Shown one piece after another: positions 1 through 10,820 of a stretch of 64,000 nt of DNA. The position numbers and the translations under genes were made by a program. The stretch covers positions 190,226,369 to 190,290,368 of the forward strand of contig CP136061.1 in assembly GCA_032622095.1 (NCBI GenBank), written 5' to 3'. Origin of the DNA: Siphonodentalium dalli (Eukaryota > Mollusca > Scaphopoda > Gadilida > Siphonodentaliidae). The notes beneath the pieces were generated by a model. The model had not been told where the DNA came from, searched no databases, and saw only the letters and a program-made list of their open reading frames with translations. The stretch's first letter is position 1. Each line of letters begins with the position of its first letter.

Positions 1-103
1 CGTATAGAACACCTGTCTGTTTGTGGCGTTTGCAATATAGTGTTAGCATGTGTATTGATCGAGCAGACCCTCACATACAAATACATACAGATATATAACT
101 TAC

Positions 104-172
104 AGGTTCCTTCGTTTGTTTGTCGATCATATCCGACAATAGAGATGAAATACAGAAATTTCTGGAATTCAT
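104..172 (-). CDS. Gene B0, first coding exon only (eh1 paired-like homeobox gene)
   Basis: This is the start-codon exon of a B-type homeobox gene whose remaining exons lie left of the window. The ATG is at 172-170. The exon encodes 23 residues in phase 0 and ends at a canonical GTAAGT donor (103-98). It contains FCISSLLSDM, an eh1-like motif of the kind that binds Groucho/TLE co-repressors. The same exon belongs to the complete genes B1 (12956-13024), B2 (30974-31042) and B3 (60561-60629), which supports the call. The plus-strand frame across this region is a shadow. Confidence 0.8.
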
Positions 173-261
173 GTTCGAATTATTTGTGCAAGAGAACTAC
201 CACAGTAATAACAAATTGACTCAGATTAAGTTTGCGAATGAAATCAGTGGTTGTCCCAGGG

Positions 262-364
262 TATATATAGCAAACTGTTTGGTGTTAGAACATGACAGGA
301 ATGTTTTGAGTAATGACCGTCACAGGCTTCGTCTTTAAAAACAACCAATCACTACAATAATTGG
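262..364 (-). promoter_or_regulatory. B0 core promoter: TATA box and CCAAT boxes
   Basis: A TATATATA element lies at 262-269, about 90 bp upstream of the B0 ATG on the minus strand. CCAAT elements in opposite orientations lie further upstream at 345-349 (plus) and 360-364 (minus). The spacing suits a TATA promoter with a start near 235. The TATA element recurs before B1, B2 and B3. Transcription itself is not shown. Confidence 0.5.
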
Positions 365-649
365 CTGACAGATTTCGTGCTGTAAGCGAGATCCGAACCA
401 AAGACATGAGAAGCAGTGTGTTCTTAGAAGCCAGGGTCGGGTGTTTACTTTGTATTTAAGCGTCATCATTACACGGTTGAGGTTGAGAGATATCTTTATT
501 ACAGTCACCTTGGTGTAAACAATATTTATTTAAAAAAAATCAAACATATGACATAAACATAATATACATGTAGAAATATATAGATTTATGAAGAGGATTG
601 GACAACAAGCAAAACGCTTTTTTAAAGTCCTCTCCTCGTGGAATAAATG

Positions 650-682
650 TTACCTCAAGTGACAAAAATATCACTTGGGGTA
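650..682. other. Short hairpin in the B0/A1 divergent spacer
   Basis: Two 13-nt arms (TTACCTCAAGTGA and TCACTTGGGGTAA) with one T/G mismatch flank an 8-nt loop. The hairpin is conserved in modules 1-3 and missing from module 4. It is too small to be a classic pre-miRNA, and its function is unknown. Confidence 0.55.
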
Positions 683-781
683 ATGCAGACGGGATATATA
701 GTTTTGATTGATTGGAATATTATTTAGGATTGAGATACGGTATAACATTGTAATACTGAAGTTAAGGGTGAGAAAGGGAAT

Positions 782-783
<2 letters not shown>

Positions 784-829
<46 letters not shown>

Positions 830-858
830 TGTGGAAGAGAGAGAGAGAGAGAGCGCGA

Positions 859-910
<52 letters not shown>

Positions 911-920
911 GAGAAAGAGG
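784..920. repeat. (GA)n purine tract in the divergent spacer, module 1
   Basis: This imperfect GA dinucleotide tract of about 137 bp includes interruptions such as GGAGAGTGTGG and GCGCG. It lies between the B0 and A1 start codons. The long Arg-Glu and Ser-Leu reading frames here are repeat artefacts. The rest of 173-2000 is AT-rich with no coding signal. Confidence 0.95.
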
Positions 921-2002
921 TTTGACACAACATACATTCGATACAAGTGGATGCGCTGACTATACATCTGAATTATTATGTTATATTATATTAAAATTAT
1001 AGCGCATGTCATTGTTAAACAAATGGTGAATTTAATCTGGGTAGGCCTAATATCATAAAACATGTATGTACATATATGTAACTTAATGTAAGGTCTATAA
1101 TGTTCGATTTGTGTGAACATCATTTATCCCAAAAGAATCATTAGAGAATTTACAAAACATACATATATCTACGAGGAAGACATTTGGGAGATAAGACGTG
1201 GATTTGACATCAAGCGCTTAAATGGAGCCATAAGAAAATAACATAATTTACATTGTAGGAAGATATAGATGTTCGGAGCCATCCCATCAGAAGAGAACAT
1301 TATTTGCATAGTGGAAAGGTAGAACTATAGAGATCGGAAGGTGAGAGACAAAAGATATGAAGTGGAAAATACCCACAGTATTCATCATTATCCACAGGTC
1401 TCTGTTAACATTTAACCATAACATAATTTATCTCATATCTACTTGTTTTCCGACGAAATAATAAAAATAGCACCTTGTTTGTGTTCAGATCCTCTACAAG
1501 CCATGCACACATCACTTCTTTCAACTATACTATTTCAGCTGCAACAACATACTATTAATTTAAATTGTTATTTTTTTTAATCGGGATAAATACTGTTTAC
1601 AACAATCTCCTTTATTCCCAAATGTAAAAGTTCACATTCCAAAATTGCAGCCAAAATAGGAAAAATTCAGAAAACATAGAATATAAATCGTATTCTTGAA
1701 ATCTATTGTTTGGAATACTTGGTAGGTAGTGTCTTCAAATTCTTCAAGCTATGCGTGTTGAGTGGGAAAATAAACAATATTTATTATTATTATTTTTTAT
1801 TAAACGCATCTTAAATCAAAACAAATGAGGGTAGGAAATTTGTTATTTAATTCCTGACAGACGGAGCTCAAATATGCCGAAAAGGTGTCGCTGACAGTTT
1901 ATGGTAGTGAAAACATAGGGCTTCGGTCCCTTTACTGAGACATGTCGGTCTTCTTGGTGTAACGTTCTATAGCGGAATATGAGACAGGAACACGTTAATG
2001 AA

Positions 2003-2080
2003 CCAATCGCGACAGACTTGTTTGTAGAAGGCCGTCTGAAAGAACTGCTCAAATGGCTTCTGACATCTTCAGCTATATAA
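2003..2080 (+). promoter_or_regulatory. A1 core promoter: CCAAT (2003-2007) and TATA (2074-2080)
   Basis: TATATAA at 2074-2080 lies 61 bp before the A1 ATG, with a CCAAT box 67 bp further upstream. The same arrangement is found before A2 and A3. Gene A and the preceding B gene therefore have separate core promoters that face away from each other across about 1.97 kb. Confidence 0.55.
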
Positions 2081-2140
2081 CCGCCACCAAAATGGCCAAC
2101 TAGCATGAACCGTGAGTCATTCTAACAATAGCGTACCATC

Positions 2141-5100
2141 ATGAATTCTACTAGCTTCAGTATTTCCAGTTTGTTTGCTGATATGATTGGAGGTTCAGTG
2201 GGCAGAAATGTGAGTATATTTATGAAGTTTTGCGCAGAGTATGAAGTATTTCGCGAACATCCCTATTAATGTATCTCATATGTATCAATACTTACAAACA
2301 AAATCATAATGAACTCGTTATAGAACAAAATTTATATAAACCGTTTATAATGAAATATAACTCGTGTCTATGTTGTTCTTTAAAACGTTTTTACATGACC
2401 TGACATTGGTGTCGCAATTTAAAAAGGAACATTACGGTTGCTTGCTTAATCACAAAAAGACAATCACTAGATTCCGTAGACATATATAGGCTCCTATATA
2501 TGGATATTATATTTTACTTGTATGTTTACACAATTAACAACAATCATTGGCTCATAAACGAAGTTCTATACCGGAGTATAGAAAGAGTTAACAACTTTAG
2601 TTGTTACATTATTCGCTATCTATTATATTTTTTGGAATTTCTGTCTGTCTGTCTGTCTGTCTTATAGACTCGAAAACTGCTCGACCGATCCGACTCAAAT
2701 TTGGTATGTAAGCATACTTTGATCCTGGGAACAATACGGGCGGGCCAAAATTAACATATATATGACCGTGTCCTTGACCTCGACATTGACCTCGCTCATA
2801 TACGCTCATATAGGAATGCTTCTGGAACTCGACCGATCCGACTGAAATTTGGTATGTAGGCTTACATTGATCCCTGGAACAACATGTGCAGGTCCAATTT
2901 CACGTGCGACCGTGTCCTTGACCTTGACATCACTCTTATACGCTCATATATATATATGCATGTTTATGGACCGACTGAACGCTGTGTATGCTTCCCAGAT
3001 GGAGGCGATTACGAAGAAATCCCTAAATAGCCCAGACGAAGTCGGGCACATCGTACAAATATATATAAAATATATTGTTAATGGCTAATTCGGAGAGAAA
3101 CTGCAAACAGTTTAAGAATCTTTAACTTTTTTATTACAGAAATGCTTGTTGCTTGACGATTCCATTGACGTGAATTCGATCTCTTTGGGCGACTTTAGCT
3201 TCCCACTCGACAGCAGTCTTGGTAAGTTACAATCTGGATTTTCTTTAATAACCCACCAGTCAGTAATTGCACATATATACATATATTGTTGATTGTTAAC
3301 ATAGAACCTATTGGGTGAAACATTAATAAAAAATAACTTGCGGCTGTTTGTGTATGAAACGTTCGACATTCCATTGACTGCTTCCTTATTTTATTATGTG
3401 ATATATTATTTCTTACAGCCGCCGAACTTATCAGTGGTGACTTTGCGCGATCCACCGAACTTGATGCTAGCTACGTATCTGTTACTGGAAGCTCTCCTGG
3501 CACAACCGATCTACCACACATCAAGCATCCACTAGACAGTCACAACAACAACAACTCACCGACACTCGTTGCTAGCACTGACATCGTAACGTTTACCAAC
3601 CAGCAAACCGGCAGTCCCAGTCAAAATGACATACCAACGCCTGTCTCCCCGTCAGCAACACACAAGAAGAAAACCAACAACAAGCAGAAGAGATTCCGAA
3701 CCAACTACTCTCCCGAACAACTAGACAAACTCTGTGATGCTTTTACGAGCAACTCCTACCCAGATTCCGAAATGCTAGCGAAATTAAGCGGCGAACTTGA
3801 AATTCCTGAAAAAAATATAAAGGTAAGATGCGGTTTAAAGTACCTGGTGGCAAACTAAATATGCATGTATACATACTAAGGCGAAACTATTGATTGTAAA
3901 ATAAAGTTCATTTAAAGTTAGTGTATATATCTAACATGAAATAGATACCGCGGTATGAAATAATAGATATATGAATCGAGGACACCAGTTCGGAAAAAAA
4001 CTTCTATAGCTCAATTAATATTGATTTAATTTTTCTCATATAATAATTCAGGACAAGATGGTATATTTAGAATATCAATTTGGCGGAAACGTTCGGAGCA
4101 TACAAAGAGGGAAAACTCTATTTTGTTAGCACCCTCAATAAAGGCAAAAATCAGTTCCAATCAGATGTAATTTTATCGCGAATTACACTCTGATGCATCA
4201 GAGCGGAAGCCGCTTTATTATGCCTTCATACTGCGTTATAGACAAATGATATACAGCTTACATTTTTGTTCTTTTTGTTATACTTTTCATCGTCTTCCTC
4301 GACGACATGTGCAGTGAATTATATACTGTTATATGGTAATTCATGAATGTCATATATCGATCCATAAAGAGGGGATGTACTCAAGTTTCCTGTATTTGTG
4401 GGATTTGTTTACCCTGAAGTAATAACAAGGACTTTACCAATATACCAAGTGTGAATACCAATGGAAATGGACATCTCTCTGGAATAAAACATGTTTGTCG
4501 ACAAATCGAGTACGAATAGACGGGAAAAAACAGTATTTTAAGGATGGCAGCAAAACAGGAATGCAATCAATAGAACGGGCTATTTCCATGCAGGGTCTAT
4601 CTCACTTGGTGACCAGATAAGACTTCAGATATGAAGTATGACTTGTTCGCTCTAGCAGAGATTGACACTTTTCAGACAAATATATCACATAAAATGTTCT
4701 ATTTTACGCATACTTGTCCCAGAAATGTATTCGTTTTATTCCATAGTCAGTGCATGGATGTCTTGAGTTGATGCCCGTCTCGACATACACGATGTGTGCT
4801 AAATGTACCCCAATCCACATCCGTTAATTAATAATGATTACGTCGCGTATATATACGGACATTCGTAACTTAATTTAACATAACATAACATTTTTATTGA
4901 CATAATACACCCACGCGGGCAGTTGTCATAATACAGATAATTTAAACACAAGTGAAGACAATTTCATATAAAAATATATATAACATGTATTTGTAACTCA
5001 GCACTATATTCTCAATTATTTGCGGAAAACTGCCGAACCATGTTACAGATCAGATTGCATATGCTCGGGTGTTCTGCCTTCATGAGGAATATGAACTTTT

Positions 5101-7248
5101 CTATTTCATCAAAGTTTACGAAAATTGGTTGGTGAACTCCTATTTCAGTGAAAAATCTCTTCCGCAAATGGTTATGTTTTTCACATCTCATTATAAAGTG
5201 TTCTTCCGTTTCAATTTCATTTGCTTCACATTTTTTACATATGCGTTTCTCGTAAGGTATTTTTGGCTGAGCGTGTCGCCCAACCTCTACCTGCAACTTA
5301 TGATTGCTTACTCTAAGCTTACTGAAACACGATCTCGTATAAAAATTAGTAATTTGGAGTAAGTATGGTTCAATTTCATATTGTTCTTTGAAACAACGAT
5401 ACGTTCTTAATTCATTCATACCATTTTTCTTGTTGTCATCGAATATTTCGTTTTTGAACGTTAGAATATGAACGCATTTTAATTCTTCCCGGACTTTATT
5501 GAGATATTCCAGCGATAGGTTATTCTCTAAATCGCTTATTTTTGGCATGTGAAGTGCTTCTGTCAAAAACGGTGGAATTATATATTCCTCGCATATTTGG
5601 GCAGAATTCTGAAGTAACATATTCGGTTTTCTTTCAGACAGTTTAAGCATATATCTTACCAGCATGCCCAATTCTGCTCTTGTCGCGTGATTAGACGCCA
5701 TTCTATTTAAACCCAACACTGATTTACAAAATTTAACATGTGTAATTTCACATGGAATAGATTCGAGCGTGTTAATATTAATATGCGATGCCCATATTTC
5801 GCAACCATATAGAACGATAGGTTTTATCAGCTTGTCAAATAGTTTACACCAAATGCTTACTGAGAAAATTTCATGTTTGCGCAAGGATGACATTAAACTA
5901 TACATTGCTTTGAACCCTTTGTTGTTAACATCTATCTGGGCTTTGCAAAATTTTCCATTCGCACAAAATTTAATACCAAGATAGGTATATTCCTTAACTG
6001 TTTCCAACGGAGTGTTGCTTAATTTAAAGGCGGTTAGTTTTTTTGTTGCTCGTTTCCTGAACATCAGGCATTTAGTTTTCTGAAGATTCACTTCTACTTT
6101 GTTCCTTATGCTGTAATTCTCCAATTTATTCAAACATCTTTGCATACCTTCAGCAGTTTCAGATAGCATAACCAGATCATCTGCAAATAGCATATGACTT
6201 AGAGATTTTTCGCCAACTTTAACCGGTTTGCACGAATCATCAAATTCGGCGTTAATGTGATCAATAAATATTTTGAAAATTGTGGGAGAAATAATACATC
6301 TTTGTCTAACGCCTTATGCTCCATGCAGACATAAATTTATATTAAATCATTCAATTTGAATTGTATATATGATTTCTGTTAACCGGAACGTTTTCAATAA
6401 ACATCATCGACTCAAATTATTTTAAAATATATTATCGATACTAGATCGGTGTTACTATATATGTACAACGAAGGAGCCAAAGCCAAAGCGCGTGTGAGAA
6501 CTAGCTATATTACTAATAAGAATACGAAATATAGGATGTACAGATCCCCACGCGTGTGATGGAAATAATATTTTCGTCCGTATATGGTCGCTATACTCTC
6601 ATTAATTATAATGATGTATTTATTTTCATATATTTTGAAATTGGCTTTTTTTTCTTCTTCCAGATATGGTTCCAGAACAAAAGAGCGAGAAAAAGAACCA
6701 GGCAGGTCACGGACGTAGATTCGACGCCGTCGACACAGGCAATGGTACTACCACTCGCCATGCCGCATATGATGCCACCATTCCACCAGTACGTACCGAC
6801 TTACCAGCAGATTTCACCACCGCCTACCACTTCACCACACTGGTACTCGAGTGGAGCTTCTCCAGCATTGAAATCAAGTTCGTCGTCAGAAACCACAGAA
6901 GAACAGCCAATAATACATCCGAAAACCAACGATGAGACCACATCGCACCAGGATGAGCCATTGAAGTTCGACCGTCAGCCCGGTGTGCCAATCCAATTGC
7001 ATCAAACGCAGACGTCAGAACACAATCCATACAAGGAATCCCCTCCGGCGAACCTATATCCGATGTCCTACAACCATTACGTGCCAGCAAACATTTCACC
7101 GCCCAACAGTCGTCCAGGGCTCACGCACAGCTATAACCAGGTTGACTACCAACAACCCTCTACCACCGCCTCGACGTCATCGCAACAGCAATTGATTAAC
7201 CAGTTTAATCTGCCGTACACCCATATACATGGCTGTCCGTCTTACTGA
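2141..7248 (+). CDS. Gene A1: eh1-containing paired-like homeobox transcription factor
   Basis: The exons are 2141-2209, 3140-3221, 3419-3822 and 6664-7248, joined by GT-AG introns in phases 0, 1 and 0, giving 379 aa. Exon 1 carries FSISSLFADM, an eh1-like Groucho/TLE-binding motif at residues 6-15. The homeodomain is at residues 140-199. It has the expected core residues L16, F20, W48, F49, N51 and R53, plus Q50 and an unusual K52 (WFQNKRARKR). Exon 3 ends after residue 46, the 46/47 intron site common in PRD-class genes. The C-terminal 180 residues are rich in Pro, Ser, Thr and Gln with no OAR motif. The predicted role is a nuclear repressor. The homeodomain resembles paired-like or Mix-like proteins (a YPD turn and IPE before helix 3), but I cannot name an orthologue. 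Intron 3 contains a LINE fragment. B1 lies tail-to-tail downstream. Confidence 0.87.
2619..3056 (+). mobile_element. Degenerate Helitron-like element in A1 intron 1
   Basis: The element starts A|TC and then TATTATATTTTTTGG, followed by a (CTGT)n tract and two core repeats of about 145 bp that begin CTCGACCGATCCGACT. It ends with a hairpin (GCCCAGAC-GAA-GTCGGGC) about 9 nt before a decayed GTAC end. This matches the layout of the Helitrons near 8.6-10.3 kb, but in the opposite orientation. It is present at the same place in A2 and A3, so it predates the duplications. The CTGT copy number differs between copies. Confidence 0.55.
4877..6314 (-). mobile_element. 5'-truncated LINE in A1 intron 3 (family 1)
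   Basis: The frame is open from GVRQR (near 6310) through the FADD catalytic motif (about 6180) to the stop at 5012. It encodes the end of the RT palm, the thumb and a C-terminal Cys/His knuckle (CKKC followed by EEHFIMRC). The 3' tail is AATAAAAATGTTATGTTATG on the minus strand. A stop lies just upstream of GVRQR, so the truncation point is at about 6314. The copy is dead because it lacks the endonuclease and most of the RT. It is the same family as the plus-strand LINE at 49503-53782 (shared LGI-F---G-FCKA block). The matching copies in A2 and A3 have the same breakpoints. Confidence 0.85.
6315..6440 (-). mobile_element. Relic of a TTAA-type MITE next to the intronic LINE
   Basis: The reverse complement of this stretch aligns with the interior of the TTAA-flanked element at 58184-58831. 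Shared blocks include AATTTGAGTCGA and GAAAACGTTCCGGTTAACAG. The terminal inverted repeat is not recognisable. It is repeated in modules 2 and 3, and in module 3 the younger LINE interrupts the sequence just beyond it. Confidence 0.5.
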
Positions 7249-7380
7249 GAGTTGTTCTATTTTTGTCAAAGTTCTTCGACCAGAAATACATGTCGCTGGA
7301 ATTAAGTACATTTTGTTTAAGGACTGCAAAAGAGTATATGTTTTTGTTATGTACATATTTGTTAAGTTTATATATCTGCT

Positions 7381-7386
7381 AATAAA
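7381..7386 (+). terminator. A1 polyadenylation signal AATAAA
   Basis: A canonical AATAAA lies 133 bp after the A1 stop codon, implying a short 3' UTR. It is conserved at 20266-20271 (A2) and 40672-40677 (A3). Confidence 0.6.
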
Positions 7387-7828
7387 TATTTACCATGTTC
7401 AATTTATAAAGAATATATAGTGTGTTTAATACCGTACCATTCCCTAGTATCCATATATAAGCATAGGGAATGACTATTGGTTTGAAAATGGACACCATTG
7501 GTTTGAAAAAGATTGCTATTAAAACGGATTGAATGTGTGGTGCATGTAATTGTTTAAACAAACCATGCACCATTAACTTTTATTTCATGTAATTAACGAC
7601 GAAGGCCCGCCCATACACAACTACAACACCAGACAATGCAAAATGATTTCTTTGTTCATTCAAATTAAATTCTTGTCCAACTTCTTTGCACTAACGAAAA
7701 TATGCACAAAAACTAAGAGGCAAAATGGGGGACTATATACTCTCGTATAAGGTTGTGAAGCGCCTCAGCCAACAATGTAAATGTGTGCATTTTAAAGCGT
7801 CTGTTGGTTTGTAAAAAGTAATACAGCG

Positions 7829-7886
7829 TTTGATAAATTTTTGTTCACAACTCGTATACGACTCGTTGTGAATCAAATTTATCAAA
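7829..7886. other. Conserved 58-nt hairpin downstream of A1
   Basis: The arms TTTGATAAATTT-tt-GTTCACAAC and GTTGTGAA-tc-AAATTTATCAAA flank a 13-nt loop. The hairpin lies between the convergent 3' ends of A and B. Copies are at about 20725-20782 and 41120-41177. It could be a small MITE or a structured RNA element. No gene is seen between 7390 and 8400. Confidence 0.5.
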
Positions 7887-8411
7887 CTCGTTTCATAAAA
7901 GCTTGTATCCCAACAGAGAACCTCCTTATAACTGCGCACTGGAACGAATTATGGAGTTCTATCAATATTTTAAACCTTTCTACACTGAACGGATGCTCCC
8001 ATTCAATCAAGTTTATTTTCCAGACTCACAAAACGACATGAGTATTAAGACACAACATTTAACATAAATATGTCTTAATATGTAATATGTACATAGTTAT
8101 AGAATGGTCTATAATTTATTTGGAGGGGTGTTCACGAAATCTAAGCAGAAGACAGACATCCGAACATATAATACAAGTAGTAATAGTTCAGAAGTATTCC
8201 TGGCCATTGGGTTCGGTTATGACAATGTTATCATAATTGTCATGAATCACTAAGTTGGTTATCACGATTTCTGATATAGCATACAAGTAAACAACAAGGT
8301 GTTCTTTTCCTCAATAAATTGTGCAAAAAATCAACAATAACAACAAATGTCAATTAGCAAATGATGATGTTTTACTTTAAAGATGCATAATCCGAATTAA
8401 CGCTCCTAAAT

Positions 8412-8586
8412 TACCTTTGCGGTGATTTTGAAAGTGGAGAACGCGTGCTCTGAGCTTCTCCAAAACGCCGCGACGACGATTCCCGTGGGTTTTTACATTT
8501 AGATGGGAAGTTTGAACTCAATCGAGCGAACCGTTTTCGATTCTATGAAGTACATATATATATACGAAGTCTCAAAATATATAGTA
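8412..8586 (-). mobile_element. Truncated Helitron end (H0) upstream of the Helitron chain
   Basis: This region matches the 5'-side sequence of the longer elements at 21483-25729 (minus-strand sense): a GGAGAACGnGTGCTCTGAGC block, then GAAGTACA, an AT run and CTCAAAATATATAG. It abuts H1 directly. Its far side is truncated exactly where homology with module 3 stops. Confidence 0.5.
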
Positions 8587-9067
8587 CTAGCCGATGAGCC
8601 CGACGTTGTCCGGGCTATTCAAAAACCAAATTTCAAGTCGATAGCTCTACCCAGCCCGAAATTTCAAGTCGATAGCTCTACCCGTTTCCGAGATCTGGTC
8701 TGCGCATGCGCGAGGCTGGCGTCGCACGGGCTCGGCGACCCGATAAAATTCGTATCCGGGGCAAGATACATTCACATAGCAAATTGCAAGTCGATAGCTC
8801 CACCCGTTTCCGAGATCTCGTCTGCGCATGCGCGAAGCTGGTGTCGCACGGGCTCGGCGACCCGATAAAATTCGTATCCGGGGCAAGATACATTCACATA
8901 GCAAATTTCAAGTCGATAGCTCCACCCGTTTCCGAGATCTCGTCTGCGCATGCGCGAAGCGGGCGCCGCACGGGCTCGCCAATACGACAACGTTCACCGC
9001 CTGGTCAAACTACACACACGTACCAAGTTTCGTCCCGATCGGTCGAGAATCGTAGATTTGTATAAAT

Positions 9068-9099
<32 letters not shown>

Positions 9100-9163
9100 A
9101 ACAAACAAACAAACAAACAAACAAACAAACATACATACAGAAGTCTTCAAAATATAGATGAGA
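8587..9163 (-). mobile_element. Non-autonomous Helitron H1
   Basis: On the minus strand the element begins TC with an AT-rich 5' end and then carries (GTTT/GTCT)n. Next come internal tandem repeats of about 122 bp. It ends with the hairpin GCCCGGACAACGTCGGGC, TCATCGG and CTAG. It is flanked by A and T, the canonical Helitron A|T target. There is no Rep/helicase frame. The layout (core repeats plus tetranucleotide tail) resembles pearl/HINE elements described in bivalves. The short frames inside are repeat shadows. Confidence 0.8.
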
Positions 9164-9167
9164 TAGA

Positions 9168-9798
9168 CTAGCCGATGAGCCCGACGTTGTCCGGGCTATT
9201 CAAAAACCAAATTTCAAGTCGATAGCTCCACCCGTTTCCGATATCTCGTCTGCGCATGCGCGAAGCTGGCGTCGCACGGGCTCGGCGACCCGATAAAATT
9301 CGTATCCGGGGCAAGATACATTCACATAGCAAATTTCAAGTCGATAGATCCACCCGTATCCGAGATCTCGTCTGCGCATGCGCGAAGTGGGCGTCGCACG
9401 GGCTCGCCAATACGACAACGTCGACCGCCTGGTCAAACTACACACACGTACCAAGTTTCGTCCCGATCGCGCCACCCGTTTCCGAGATCTGTCTGCGCAT
9501 GCGCGAAGCTGGCGTCGCACGGACTCGGCGACCCGATAAAATTCGTATCCGGGCCAAGATACATTCACATAGCAAATTTCAAGTCGATAGCTCCTCCCGT
9601 TTCACAGATCTCGTCTGCGCATGCGCTGCACGGGCGTCGCACGGGCTCGCCAATACGACAACGACGACCGCCTGGTCATACTACACACACGTACCAAGTT
9701 TCGTCCCGATCGGTCTAGAATCGTAGATTTGTATTAATTACAGACAAACAGACAGACAAACAAACAGACAGACAGAGGTCTTCAAAATATATATGAGA
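9168..9798 (-). mobile_element. Non-autonomous Helitron H2
   Basis: It has the same CTAG-hairpin terminus and 5' TC end as H1, from which it is separated by TAGA. The internal core-repeat array includes a partly diverged unit containing CGCGCCACCCG. It ends in a (CAGA/CAAA)n tract and ATATATGAGA. H3 is inserted exactly at its terminal A|T. Confidence 0.8.
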
Positions 9799-10338
9799 CT
9801 AGCCGATGAGCCCGACGTTGTTCGGGCTATTCAAAAACCAAATTTCACGTCGATAGCAAAAACCAAACCAAATTTCAAGTCGATAGCTCCACCCGTTTCC
9901 GAGATCTGGTCTGCGCATGCGCGAAGCTGGCGGCGCACGGGCTCGGCGACCCGATAAAATTCGTACCCGGGGCAAGATACATTCACATAGCAAATTTCAA
10001 GTCGATAGCTCCACCCGCTTCCGAGATCTCGTCTGCGCATGCGCGAAGCTGGCGTCGCACGGGCTCGGCGACCCGATAAAATTCGTATCCGGGGCAAGAT
10101 ACATTCACATAGCAAATTTCAAGTCGATAGCTCCACCCGTTTCCGAGATCTTGTCTGCGCATGCGCGAAGCGGGCGCCGCACGGACTCGCCAATACGACA
10201 ACGTCGACCGCCTGGTCAAACTACACACACGTACCAAGTTTCGTCCCGATCGGTCGAGAATCGTAGATTTTTATAAATGACAGACAAACAGACAAACAGA
10301 CAGACAAACAGACATAGGTCTTCAAAATATATATGAGA
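9799..10338 (-). mobile_element. Non-autonomous Helitron H3
   Basis: It begins with CTAG directly on the last base of H2 and ends GAGA before TT. It has a variant hairpin (GTTGTTCGGGC), three core repeats and a CAGA/CAAA tail. The identical element is at 27818-28357 in module 2. Confidence 0.8.
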
Positions 10339-10556
10339 TTCTGTAAACATACACAGAAGCACACCCGTGTGTTACTGGTCGTTAATTTATGGCACAATTA
10401 AGTGCGACAGCATAAAGCCAAATATGATCGCACTCAGGACATCGCATTGGGTTTTGAAATCGTATCATTTACTACCATATGCATATACACCAAATGCATA
10501 ATATTCATCACGATTTGAGATAACGATAATCTAAACAATGTCACAGTGTCATACAG

Positions 10557-10562
10557 TTTATT
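10557..10562 (-). terminator. B1 candidate polyadenylation signal
   Basis: TTTATT on the plus strand reads AATAAA for the minus-strand gene, about 260 bp after the B1 stop. It is conserved after B2 (28576-28581) and B3 (57572-57577). Confidence 0.45.
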
Positions 10563-10820
10563 TAACTTTTATAAAGTAGACACTTTTAACAGATAACACA
10601 ATGGCCATAACAATACAAACAAACAAACAAACGAAAACATTGTTCAACAAAGAAGTGTGCATCAGCAATGACGTGAATGTTAACTGTGTTTTTTGCAAAG
10701 TGTCTTCAGACACTTTCGCCTCAACCGACATATATACCATAAAACATATCATGGTAATACTTCTACGACAAAATTTGTTGCTTATTGGTATTAGGTAGGC
10801 AAAATAACAAAGTTCGGTTC

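Noticed and set aside
120-338. 72-codon plus-strand frame repeated at 12972 and 30990
   Set aside because: It is antisense to the B first exon and promoter. It begins with a non-ATG codon and is broken in module 4; the minus-strand exon explains its conservation.
671-967. Long Ser-Leu and Arg-Glu frames over the GA tract
   Set aside because: These are dinucleotide repeat artefacts in every phase.
1843-2106. 87-codon minus-strand frame conserved in three modules
   Set aside because: It lies over the A promoter. Conservation follows from the recent duplication, and there is no domain or splice support.
8503-10276. Many overlapping Arg/Cys-rich frames in both strands
   Set aside because: They are produced by the 122-bp Helitron core repeats (122 mod 3 is 2, so frames drift). 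There is no unit-length gene.
8960-10320. Possible CRISPR-like array because of regular repeats
   Set aside because: The repeats are long (122 bp) with no unique spacers, lie inside Helitron ends, and the genome is eukaryotic.
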